From the NCBI RefSeq assembly GCF_011752995.1, contig NZ_VWWL01000001.1:1-64000 (forward strand): DNA of 64,000 bases. Reading direction: 5' to 3'. The notes under the pieces were generated by a model. It searched no databases, was not told the DNA's origin, and was given only the letters and a program-made list of their open reading frames with translations. Both the position numbers and the translations under genes were made by a program. The stretch comes from Burkholderia sp. Ax-1724 (GTDB taxonomy: Bacteria > Pseudomonadota > Gammaproteobacteria > Burkholderiales > Burkholderiaceae). Of this stretch, positions 17,212-25,247 are shown piece by piece. Position 1 is the stretch's first letter; the number at the start of each line of letters is the position of its first letter.

Positions 17212-18411
17212 ATGGCAAAGCAATTGCAAGACGCATATATCGTCGCCGCGAGCCGCACGCCGATCGGCAAGGCGCCGCGCGGCATGTTCCGCAACACGCG
17301 CCCGGACGAACTGCTCGTCCACGCGATCAGGTCGGCCGTGGCGCAGGTGCCGGGCCTCGACACCGGCGTGATCGAAGACGCGATCGTTGGCTGCGCGATT
17401 CCCGAAGCGGAGCAGGGCCTCAACGTCGCGCGGATCGGCGCGCTGCTCGCCGGCCTGCCGAACACGGTCGGCGGCGTCACGGTGAACCGCTTCTGCGCCT
17501 CGGGGCTGACCGCGCTCGCGATGGCCGCGGACCGCATCCGCGTCGGCGAGGCGGACGCGATGATCGCGGGCGGCTGCGAATCGATGAGCATGGTGCCGAT
17601 GATGGGCAACAAGCCGTCGCTGTCGCCGCATATCTTCGATCGCAGCGAAGACGTCGGCATCGCGTACGGCATGGGCCTGACCGCCGAGAAGGTCGCCGAG
17701 CGCTGGAAGATCAGCCGCGAAGCGCAGGACGCGTTCTCGGTCGAATCGCATCGCCGCGCGATCGCCGCGCAGCAGGCCGGCGAATTCAACGACGAGATCG
17801 CTGCCTACACGATCACCGAGCGCTTGCCTGATCTCGCCACCGGCGAAGTCAGCGTGAAGACGCGCGAGGTTGCGCTCGACGAAGGTCCGCGCGCGGATAC
17901 CTCGATGGAAGGCCTCGCGAAGCTGCGCGCGGTGTTCGCGAACAAGGGCTCGGTCACGGCCGGCAATAGCTCGCAGACCTCGGACGGCGCGGGCGCGCTG
18001 ATCGTCGTATCGGAAAAGATCCTCAAGCAGTTCAACCTGACGCCGCTCGCGCGCTTCGTCAGCTTCGCGGTGCGCGGCGTGCCGCCGGAAATCATGGGCA
18101 TCGGCCCGAAGGAAGCGATTCCGGCCGCGCTGAAGGCCGCGGGCCTGAAGCAGGACGACCTCGACTGGATCGAGCTGAACGAAGCGTTTGCCGCGCAATC
18201 GCTCGCGGTGATCCAGGACCTCGGCCTCGACACCTCGAAGATCAACCCGCTCGGCGGCGCGATCGCCTTGGGCCACCCGCTCGGCGCGACGGGCGCGATC
18301 CGTGCGGCGACCGTGGTGCATGGCCTGCGCCGCCGCAACTACAAGTACGGCATGGTGACGATGTGCGTCGGCACCGGCATGGGCGCGGCGGGCATCATCG
18401 AGCGGCTGTAA
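17212..18411 (+). CDS. fadA: Acetyl-CoA C-acyltransferase (3-ketoacyl-CoA thiolase)
   Basis: 399 residues, normal for thiolases. It carries out the last beta-oxidation step, splitting 3-ketoacyl-CoA with CoA. The nucleophile is Cys95 in VNRFCASGLTALAMA; the general bases are His355 (LGHPLGATGAI) and Cys385 (MCVGTGMGAAG); NEAFAAQ is present. I chose the ATG at MAKQLQDAYIV because GGAGAATCACAC precedes it, and the upstream in-frame extension lies inside fadN. With fadE and fadN it forms a complete fatty-acid degradation unit; the terminator at 18470 follows. Confidence 0.95.
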   Translation: MAKQLQDAYIVAASRTPIGKAPRGMFRNTRPDELLVHAIRSAVAQVPGLDTGVIEDAIVGCAIPEAEQGLNVARIGALLAGLPNTVGGVTVNRFCASGLTALAMAADRIRVGEADAMIAGGCESMSMVPMMGNKPSLSPHIFDRSEDVGIAYGMGLTAEKVAERWKISREAQDAFSVESHRRAIAAQQAGEFNDEIAAYTITERLPDLATGEVSVKTREVALDEGPRADTSMEGLAKLRAVFANKGSVTAGNSSQTSDGAGALIVVSEKILKQFNLTPLARFVSFAVRGVPPEIMGIGPKEAIPAALKAAGLKQDDLDWIELNEAFAAQSLAVIQDLGLDTSKINPLGGAIALGHPLGATGAIRAATVVHGLRRRNYKYGMVTMCVGTGMGAAGIIERL

Positions 18412-18469
18412 GCGGGTGATCCTCGCAGTGATCCACCCCATGACTCACGCGGTGTACCACTAGCCGCGC

Positions 18470-18506
18470 AACGGTTCGCAGGCCGCGAGGCTTGCGGACC
18501 GTTTTT
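18470..18506 (+). terminator. Intrinsic terminator after the thiolase gene
   Basis: A 14-base stem, 18470-18483 with 18490-18503, has two G-T wobbles and loop CGCGAG, followed by a T5 run at 18502-18506. It lies before the second enoyl-CoA hydratase gene, so that gene is either read through or has its own start of transcription. Confidence 0.8.
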
Positions 18507-18538
18507 ACATTCGGCAGGACCGAAAGGAGATGAACGGG

Positions 18539-19309
18539 ATGACGACGGATATTCTGGTCGAGCGCGCCGACGCGGTGCTGACGATCGCTTTCAACCGGCC
18601 CGGCAGGAAGAACGCGATCACGGCCGCGATGTATCAGACGATGGCCGATGCGCTTGTCGAGGCGCAGCGCGACGCGTCGGTGCGCGCGATCCTCATGCGC
18701 GGCAGCGCCGGCATTTTCAGCGCCGGCAACGATCTCGACGATTTCATGAAGACCCCGCCGATGGGCGAGAACGCGCCGGTGTTCCAGTTCCTGCGTGCGA
18801 TCAGCTCGGCGGAGAAGCCGGTGGTGGCGTCGGTCGCGGGGCCGGCGGTGGGCATCGGCACGACGCTGCTGCTGCACTGCGATCTCGTCTATGCGGCCGA
18901 TACCGCGAGCTTCTCGCTGCCGTTCACGCAGCTCGGGCTGTGCCCGGAAGCGGCGTCGAGCCTGCTGCTGCCGCGCGTGGGCGGCTATCAGGCGGCGGCG
19001 GAAAAACTGCTGCTCGGCGAGGCGTTCGACGCGGCCGAGGCGCACCGCATGGGCTTCGTCAATCGTGTGCTGCCGGCCGGCGAGGTCGATGCGTTCGCGG
19101 CGGCGCAGGCCGCGAAGCTGGCGGCGTTGCCGGCTTCGTCGCTGCGCGTGACGAAGAGTCTGATGAAGCACGCGAGCCGCCAGGAACTGCAAACGCAGAT
19201 GAGCGAGGAGGCCGTGCACTTCGGCAAGATGCTGCTCGCGCCCGAAGCACGCGAGGCGTTCAAGGCGTTCTTCGAGAAGCGCAAGCCGGATTTCCGGCAG
19301 TTCGATTGA
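18539..19309 (+). CDS. Enoyl-CoA hydratase/isomerase family protein
   Basis: 256-residue crotonase-fold protein, probably hydrating enoyl-CoA esters in fatty-acid breakdown. Oxyanion-hole segments are GSAGIFSAGNDLDDF (about 60-74) and AGPAVGIGTTLLLHCDLVYA (about 102-121); PFTQLGLCPEAASSLLLPR carries the second catalytic-site Glu region. An ATG at 18530 also opens the frame, but the AAAGGAG ribosome-binding site (18523-18529) abuts it with no spacing, so the ATG at 18539 is the better start. The Asp-rich NDLDDF suggests isomerase-like relatives, so exact activity is open. Confidence 0.88.
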   Translation: MTTDILVERADAVLTIAFNRPGRKNAITAAMYQTMADALVEAQRDASVRAILMRGSAGIFSAGNDLDDFMKTPPMGENAPVFQFLRAISSAEKPVVASVAGPAVGIGTTLLLHCDLVYAADTASFSLPFTQLGLCPEAASSLLLPRVGGYQAAAEKLLLGEAFDAAEAHRMGFVNRVLPAGEVDAFAAAQAAKLAALPASSLRVTKSLMKHASRQELQTQMSEEAVHFGKMLLAPEAREAFKAFFEKRKPDFRQFD

Positions 19310-19386
19310 GGCGGGGGCGGCATACATGGCACCGCGCCGCGCCGGGTTGGCGGTGCCGGCCGTTGCGGTGCATCGGCACTCCTCGT

Positions 19387-19408
19387 CGCTTTATTGCCGC
19401 TTTATTGC
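19387..19408 (+). repeat. 11-base perfect tandem duplication (CGCTTTATTGC x2)
   Basis: Two identical copies at 19387-19397 and 19398-19408, in the spacer between the convergent enoyl-CoA hydratase and fdhD genes. The spacer (19310-19511) holds no gene. Confidence 0.9.
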
Positions 19409-19511
19409 TTGATCGCTTCGATCGGCCCCGCCCCGCTGGCGCAGATGTGCCGTAGTTGAAGCGGCGTGAGCCGAGATGGCGCGGTTCGGGGCTGACCGCC
19501 GCTTCAATCGC

Positions 19512-20450
19512 TCACGCTTGCGGCGGCTGCCCCGTGTCGTAATCGACGTAGCTGCTTTCGCGGCAGAAGCTCACGAGCCGCACGCCCGCCTGACGCGCAA
19601 TCGTAATCGCCAGCGAGGACGGCGCGGAGATCGTCGCGAGCATCGGCACGTCGACGCGCGCGGCCTTGCGCACGAGTTCATAACTCGCGCGGCTCGACAG
19701 AAACACGAAGCCGTCACGCGTATCCGCGCGATCGAGCACGAGCTGGCCGATCAGTTTGTCGAGCGCGTTGTGGCGGCCGACGTCCTCGAACGCATGGCGG
19801 ATCGCGCCTGCCGCATCGCACCACGCGGCCGCGTGCAGGCCGCCCGTCAGACGCGTGAGCGCCTGATGCTCGGGCAGGGCACGCGCGGCGCGCGCGATCG
19901 CATCGGGCGCGAGCCGTTGCAGAAAGCCGGTGTCGGGCACGCGAGCCGGCTTCAGATCGAGCAGATCGATGCTTTCGATCCCGCATACGCCACAGCCGGT
20001 GCGCCCCGCGAGCGCGCGGCGCTTTTCCTTCAACGCGACGAACGCCTGTTGCACGACCTGTAGCTGCACTTCCGCGTGCGGCAGCTCGCCGTCGTCGTGC
20101 AATTCGACCTCGATGTCCCGAATGTCGCTGCCACGCTCGACGATGCCTTCCGAAATCGCGAAGCCGACCGCGAACGCTTCGAGGTCGCGCGGCGTACACA
20201 TCATCACCGCATGCGAAATGCCGTTGAAGACGAGCGCGACCGGCCATTCCTGGCCGACGTGATCGGTGACGGTTTCGACCTGCGCGCCGCGATGCCGGCG
20301 CACCTCGCGCTGCACCGCGCCGGGTTGTTCGGTGGCGTCGTGGTCCGTGCCGCCTCGCTGAGCGTTATTGGGCGCGTGGTCCTGGCCGATTCCCTGCCTG
20401 CCGTTCTGCCCGATTTCCTGTCCGTTCAAGCTGCTTTGCTCCTGTACCAT
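19512..20450 (-). CDS. fdhD: Formate dehydrogenase accessory sulfurtransferase FdhD
   Basis: 312 residues. FdhD passes sulfur from IscS to the molybdenum cofactor of formate dehydrogenase. The sulfur-carrying CxxC is Cys153-Gly-Val-Cys156 in RTGCGVCGIES, and DVGRHNALDKLIG follows in the conserved domain. The first 45 residues are Gln/Gly-rich and unlike the family, so the true start may lie further in. No formate dehydrogenase structural gene is in the window; the divergent neighbour is a nitrate-reductase-associated gene, another molybdoenzyme link. Confidence 0.93.
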   Translation of the reverse strand: MVQEQSSLNGQEIGQNGRQGIGQDHAPNNAQRGGTDHDATEQPGAVQREVRRHRGAQVETVTDHVGQEWPVALVFNGISHAVMMCTPRDLEAFAVGFAISEGIVERGSDIRDIEVELHDDGELPHAEVQLQVVQQAFVALKEKRRALAGRTGCGVCGIESIDLLDLKPARVPDTGFLQRLAPDAIARAARALPEHQALTRLTGGLHAAAWCDAAGAIRHAFEDVGRHNALDKLIGQLVLDRADTRDGFVFLSSRASYELVRKAARVDVPMLATISAPSSLAITIARQAGVRLVSFCRESSYVDYDTGQPPQA

Positions 20451-20551
20451 GCCGCGCTCACGGGCGTTTGCCCGCGATGTCGCGCGAATAAGGTTCTAAA
20501 ATACCTCAAGCGACGCCCGCATGCTGTCCGTCACCGCGAAGGAGCCTGGTC

Positions 20552-21028
20552 ATGGCACTCAACGAAGCCCCGCTTCTGTTCGACTTCGAAGTCGCGTCTT
20601 CGGAGAATTTCACCTATATCCCGATGTCGGTGCGCTTCAATCTCGATCGTTTCGGGCTGCGTATTTCGCTCGATCAATGGCAGCAGTTGCCGCTCGAAGA
20701 CCGCAAGCTGCTCGCACGCTTTCCGGTCGACGAGGACATCGAAACCGAACCGAACTTCGATCACGCGCTGTTCGAAATGCTGCGCACTCACGCGAACGTC
20801 GAGCCGGAGTGGTTCACGCCCGAAGCCGCCCCCGCATGGCGCCGCATCGACGACGTGCCCGCAGGCGTCGCGCATCAGGCGGGACTCGCGGGCCTCGCCG
20901 CGCCGAGCGTCGCGCGCTGGGCCGAACTCGATCCGTTCAAGCGCTACGTGCTCGCCAAGCTGTCGCGCAAGTCCGAGGCGAATCACGACTTCGTCCCGGC
21001 GATGAAGGAGTTCGGCGCGGCCGGCTAG
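20552..21028 (+). CDS. Nitrate reductase associated protein
   Basis: 158 residues matching the small conserved family annotated as nitrate reductase associated proteins (TIGR02664 type): FDFEVASSENFTYIPMSVR near the start, LDQWQQLPLEDRKLLARFP (about 45-63) and a C-terminal YVLAKLSRKSEANHDFVPAMKEF. The role is unknown and the name comes from genome context in cyanobacteria and proteobacteria. It is divergent from fdhD, with 101 bases between the two starts; a TAAAAT element at 20497 could be part of the promoter. AAGGAG precedes the ATG. Confidence 0.8.
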   Translation: MALNEAPLLFDFEVASSENFTYIPMSVRFNLDRFGLRISLDQWQQLPLEDRKLLARFPVDEDIETEPNFDHALFEMLRTHANVEPEWFTPEAAPAWRRIDDVPAGVAHQAGLAGLAAPSVARWAELDPFKRYVLAKLSRKSEANHDFVPAMKEFGAAG

Positions 21029-21430
21029 GCGCGGCCGCTTGTCTTGCGCGTGTCGTGCCGCGATCGGCGCGACGTGCCGTTCATCGGCGAGGCAAGGTCC
21101 AACATCGTCCTGTCATAGTGCAATGCGATTCTATAAAAGAGTCAGCATTGCGATACTGATCGAACGCTCGATCCACGAAGGGACTCCAAAGAAGCCACCT
21201 CGCTTTCGGTCCCAGCGCCGACGTATCCCGAGCCTCGCCCCGCCTCTCGCCCTCTACCTCCGATCGCTCGCGGCCGCTATCCCGCGACGGTATTTTTTCC
21301 TTCCCTCCCTCAATCTTTTCGCAACGCGGTCGTTATCCATAAGTTAGCGCGTAAAAAGATTCGCATCGATGCCGCAGGACGCACCGAAAGCGAGCGCTTC
21401 CGCCCTCGGAACGATTGACGTTCGGAATCC
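21029..21430. other. 402-base spacer before the GGDEF-EAL gene
   Basis: No gene seen. A promoter candidate lies at 21110-21137: CTGTCA, 16 bases, TATAAA. Downstream, 21288-21320 is pyrimidine-rich (TATTTTTTCC then TTCCCTCCCTC). This gives a leader of roughly 290 bases for the c-di-GMP gene, long enough for post-transcriptional control, but I see no known riboswitch. Confidence 0.4.
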
Positions 21431-24400
21431 ATGAATTCTTTCTTATCGAAGCGGCTGCTGATCAACCTGGCGGTCGTCGTCGTGGCGGTCGGCGCCAACG
21501 CGTTGGTCGCCTACACGCAGATCCGCGGACAAAGTGACGCCGACGTGCGCATGTTGCGTTCGACGAGCGTGCGCCAGCACCTCGATGCCTACCGGGCGAC
21601 GCTCGACAACGCGCTTGCCGCGCTCGGCCGCTTCGAAGCGTCGGGCCAGCGCGCGCCGCTCGACACGGCCGCCGCGACGAGCTCGAAGCTCGTCAGCCTG
21701 GAGCTCGAGCTGCGCGACGACTTCACGGACGAGCCGTTGATGAGCGGCGCGCTGACCCGGCTTTCCACGGACAGTCTCGCGCTGCAACACGACATCGACG
21801 CCGAGCGGCAGAGCACGGCCGCCGTGCCGGAGGCGTCGAGCGAGGCGGCCGCGCCCACGCGTCTCACGCCCGCGCTCAGACGTGTGCAGGCGGCGCTCGC
21901 CGCGCTGCGCGCCGAGGAAAACCGCGCGTTGCAGAACTCCCTCGCAGCGGCGGCGAGCGACGGCGAACGCGCGACTTTCGTGCTGATCGTGACGATGCTC
22001 GCCGGCAGCACGCTGCTCATCATGACGTTCGGCGCGCGCGAGAGCAGCGCGCGCGAAAAGCTGCACAGCGCCCGCGCGCTCGTGCGCGGCGAACAACGCT
22101 TTCGCAGCCTGTTCGACGATCACGCCGCGCCGATGTACATCTTCGATCGCGAGACGCTGCGCTTTCTCGCCGTCAACGCGGCTGCGGTCCAGCAATACGG
22201 CTACTCGGAAAGCGAGTTTCTCGGCATGACGATTCGTGCGATCCGCACGCAGCCCGAGATCGCGCGCCTCGAAGCGCATCTCGCCCGCTGCCCGGCAGTC
22301 GTTCACGGCCACACGATGGCGGGTATCTGGCGTCACCGCCGCAAGGACGGCACGATCATCAGCGTCGACGTGTCGTATCACGCGCTGAACTTCATGGGCT
22401 GCGACGCGTTTTTCGTGCTTGCCGACGACGTCACCGAGCAGATCAATGCCGAAGCCGAAGCGCGGCGCTCGAACCAGATGCTCGAAGCCGTGATCGACAG
22501 CATTCCGCAGCGCATTTTCTGGAAGGATCTGAACTCGCGCTATCTCGGCTGCAACATGGCGTTCGCGCGCGACGCGGGGCTCGCGTATCCCGAGCAGGTG
22601 GTCGGCAAGAGCGACGCCGATCTGCCGTGGAGCAAGTTCGCGAGCGAGATGACCGAATACGACACCGAAGTGGTCAGCACCGGCGTGCCGCAGATGAACT
22701 ACGAAGTCGAACTGATGATCGACGGCGAGTACCGCACGCGCATCACGAGCAAGCAGCCGTTCACCGACGGCGACGGCCGCGTGATCGGCGTGCTTGGCTC
22801 GTACCAGGACGTGACCGAGCGCAAGCGCGCCGACCTCGCGCTGCGTCTGCAAAGCCGCGCGCTCGACGCGAGCGTCAACGCGATCCTGATTACGGCGCCG
22901 TCGCCGGCGGGCAACCTGATCGAATACGTGAACCCGGCCTTCATGCGCATCACCGGCTACGATCCCGCCGAGGTGATCGGCCACGACTGCCGCGTGCTGC
23001 AACGCGACGACCGCGAGCAGGAAGGCGTCGCGCTGATTCGCGAGGCGCTCGCGGCGAACCGCGAGGTCAGCGCGGTGGTGCGCAACTATCGCAAGGACGG
23101 CGCGCTGTTCTGGAATCAGCTGTTCATCGCGCCGGTGCCGGATGCGGATGGCGTGATTACGCATCACATCGGCGTGATCAATGACGTGACCGAGTTGATC
23201 CGCTATCAGGAGCAGCTCGAATATCAGGCCAATTACGACAGCCTCACGCGGCTGCCGAACCGCAATCTGCTGCGCGACCGGCTCGAACATGCGCTCGTTC
23301 TCGCGCGGCGGCATCACAGCGGCGTGGCGGTCGTGTTCCTCGATCTCGACGGCTTCAAGAACGTCAACGACAGCCTCGGCCACAGCGTCGGCGATAGGCT
23401 GCTCGGCGTGGTCGCCGAACGGCTCACGCGCTGCTCGCGCACGAGCGACACGATCGCGCGGCACGGTGGCGACGAGTTCGTGATCGTGATGACCGACACC
23501 GTCGACGAAAAATCGCTGATCGCGTGGATGGAGCGCGTGCGCTCGTCGATCGCGGAGCCGGTCTGGCTCGACGGCAACGAGCTGTACGTCGGTTGCAGCA
23601 TGGGCGCGAGCCTGTTCCCGCAGGACGGCGACGACGCCGAAACGCTGATGAAGAAGGCCGACGTCGCGATGTATCGCGCGAAGGACATGGGCCGCAACAC
23701 GTTCCAGTTCTATCAGCCGGAGATGAACGCGAGCGCGGGCGTGCGCCTGAATCTCGAACGGCGTTTGCGCCGCGCGCTGCGCGACAACGAGTTTCTGCTG
23801 CATTACCAGCCGCAAGTCGATATCGGCAGCGGGCAGATCGTCGGTATCGAGGCACTGGTGCGCTGGCACGACCCCGAGGTCGGGCTCGTGCCGCCGTCGT
23901 CGTTCATTCCGCTCGCGGAAGAGAGCGGGCTGATCGGTCCGCTGTCGGAATGGGTGCTGCGCGAAGCGTGCCGCCAGAACAAGGCGTGGCAGGACGAGGG
24001 GCTGCCGCCCGCGCGCGTGTCGGTGAACCTGTCGGCGCGCGTGTTCCAGCAGCGCGACATCGCGAAGCTCGTCATGCAGGTGCTCGCCGAAACCGGGCTC
24101 GAACCGAAGTACCTCGAACTCGAACTGACCGAGAGCACGATCATGCGCAACGCCGAAGAAGCCGTGTCGATGCTCAACGAACTGCACGCGCTCGGCATCG
24201 GTCTTGCCATCGACGACTTCGGCACCGGCTATTCGAGCTTGAGCTACCTGAAGCGCTTCCCGGTGGATCGGCTCAAGATCGACCGCTCGTTCGTGTCGGA
24301 TATCGGCGTCTCGGGCGACGACGAAACGATCACCTCGGCGATCATTGCGCTCGCGCATTCGCTGAAGCTGCAGGTGATCGCCGAGGGCGTGGAGACGTCC

Positions 24401-24532
24401 GCGCAACTCGATTTCCTGCGCGAGCGCGAGTGCGACGAAATGCAGGGCTATTACTTCGCGAAGCCGTTGTCGACCGATGCGATTTCGGCGCTGCTGAACG
24501 GCGGACTGGTGAAGGAGCTGGAGACGGCCTGA
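21431..24532 (+). CDS. Membrane PAS-GGDEF-EAL protein (c-di-GMP synthesis/hydrolysis)
   Basis: 1033 residues. Transmembrane helix at about 8-28; periplasmic sensor region with Ala-rich helices (about 30-175); second helix about 178-200 (FVLIVTMLAGSTLLIMTFG). Three PAS/PAC units follow (about 220-340, 345-465 and 475-590). The GGDEF domain has the intact signature GGDEF at 679-683 with an inhibitory-site RTSD five residues before it. The EAL domain keeps Glu807-Ala-Leu and DDFGTGYSSLSYLKRFP, so both activities look possible. It should couple a periplasmic or redox signal to c-di-GMP, affecting motility or biofilm. It stands alone, convergent with a thioesterase gene. Confidence 0.95.
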   Translation: MNSFLSKRLLINLAVVVVAVGANALVAYTQIRGQSDADVRMLRSTSVRQHLDAYRATLDNALAALGRFEASGQRAPLDTAAATSSKLVSLELELRDDFTDEPLMSGALTRLSTDSLALQHDIDAERQSTAAVPEASSEAAAPTRLTPALRRVQAALAALRAEENRALQNSLAAAASDGERATFVLIVTMLAGSTLLIMTFGARESSAREKLHSARALVRGEQRFRSLFDDHAAPMYIFDRETLRFLAVNAAAVQQYGYSESEFLGMTIRAIRTQPEIARLEAHLARCPAVVHGHTMAGIWRHRRKDGTIISVDVSYHALNFMGCDAFFVLADDVTEQINAEAEARRSNQMLEAVIDSIPQRIFWKDLNSRYLGCNMAFARDAGLAYPEQVVGKSDADLPWSKFASEMTEYDTEVVSTGVPQMNYEVELMIDGEYRTRITSKQPFTDGDGRVIGVLGSYQDVTERKRADLALRLQSRALDASVNAILITAPSPAGNLIEYVNPAFMRITGYDPAEVIGHDCRVLQRDDREQEGVALIREALAANREVSAVVRNYRKDGALFWNQLFIAPVPDADGVITHHIGVINDVTELIRYQEQLEYQANYDSLTRLPNRNLLRDRLEHALVLARRHHSGVAVVFLDLDGFKNVNDSLGHSVGDRLLGVVAERLTRCSRTSDTIARHGGDEFVIVMTDTVDEKSLIAWMERVRSSIAEPVWLDGNELYVGCSMGASLFPQDGDDAETLMKKADVAMYRAKDMGRNTFQFYQPEMNASAGVRLNLERRLRRALRDNEFLLHYQPQVDIGSGQIVGIEALVRWHDPEVGLVPPSSFIPLAEESGLIGPLSEWVLREACRQNKAWQDEGLPPARVSVNLSARVFQQRDIAKLVMQVLAETGLEPKYLELELTESTIMRNAEEAVSMLNELHALGIGLAIDDFGTGYSSLSYLKRFPVDRLKIDRSFVSDIGVSGDDETITSAIIALAHSLKLQVIAEGVETSAQLDFLRERECDEMQGYYFAKPLSTDAISALLNGGLVKELETA

Positions 24533-24544
24533 GGCGCCGGCGGC

Positions 24545-24940
24545 TCAGCCGAGCGCGGGCAGCGGGCGTGGCCGGCGGTTGCTGTCGGTGGCGACGTAGG
24601 TCAGGGTGGCTTCGGTGACCTTCACGACTTCCTGGGCGAGGCTCATGCGCTGCGCGTAAACCTCGACCGACACCGTGACCGACGTGTTGCCGGTCTTGAT
24701 GATATCGGCGTAAAAGCTCAGCAGATCGCCGACGAACACCGGCTGCTTGAACAGGAACGAATTGACCGCAATTGTCGCGACGCGCCCGTTCGCGCGACGG
24801 CTTGCCGGGATCGAGCCGGCAATGTCGACCTGGGCCATGATCCAGCCGCCGAACACGTCGCCGTGGATGTTCGCGTCCGCCGGTTGCGGCATCACGCGCA
24901 GCGCGCAGGATTTGGACGGAAGTTGCAGAAGATCGGTCAT
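24545..24940 (-). CDS. Acyl-CoA thioesterase (hotdog fold, YciA type)
   Basis: 131 residues. Cleaves acyl-CoA to free acid and CoA. The family signature NIHGDVFGGWIMAQVDIAG (about 23-41) contains the catalytic Asp and the helix of the hotdog fold. I chose the ATG at MTDLLQLPSKSCALRV because AAGGA stands 8 bases before it; the longer upstream frame is Pro/Gly/Ala-rich and unlike the family. It is convergent with the GGDEF-EAL gene, with only 12 bases between the stops. Confidence 0.9.
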   Translation of the reverse strand: MTDLLQLPSKSCALRVMPQPADANIHGDVFGGWIMAQVDIAGSIPASRRANGRVATIAVNSFLFKQPVFVGDLLSFYADIIKTGNTSVTVSVEVYAQRMSLAQEVVKVTEATLTYVATDSNRRPRPLPALG

Positions 24941-25247
24941 CGGGACATCCTTGGGAAACGTGTTCACGCGTATCGGCGTATGGGCTGGAGCGCCTTGACC
25001 GTGGGCCCCGGGCGGGCGGCCGGGGCGTGACGCCCGCGGCCCATGAAAAGCGGCGCCAGCCGGCTTCTGCGACAATGCGAAGATCAGGAATTGTACGGGA
25101 AAGCGCCCAGCCCAGCGAAGCGCGAGCCGCCCGAAGCGTCACAGGCAGGATCGGGCGCTGCGGCCGGCTCGCCCGGGTCATGTGCGGTGCGAACCTCACG
25201 CGTCGCCGCGCGCTCCGGCAGTTCCACCTATTTCCCCAGCCGACCCC

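Noticed and set aside
14234..17236. 1000-residue minus-strand frame opposite the bifunctional beta-oxidation gene
   Set aside because: Mirror of a verified enzyme with intact motifs; Arg/His-rich and without homology.
21443..24406. 987-residue minus-strand frame opposite the GGDEF-EAL gene
   Set aside because: Antisense shadow with compositional bias only.
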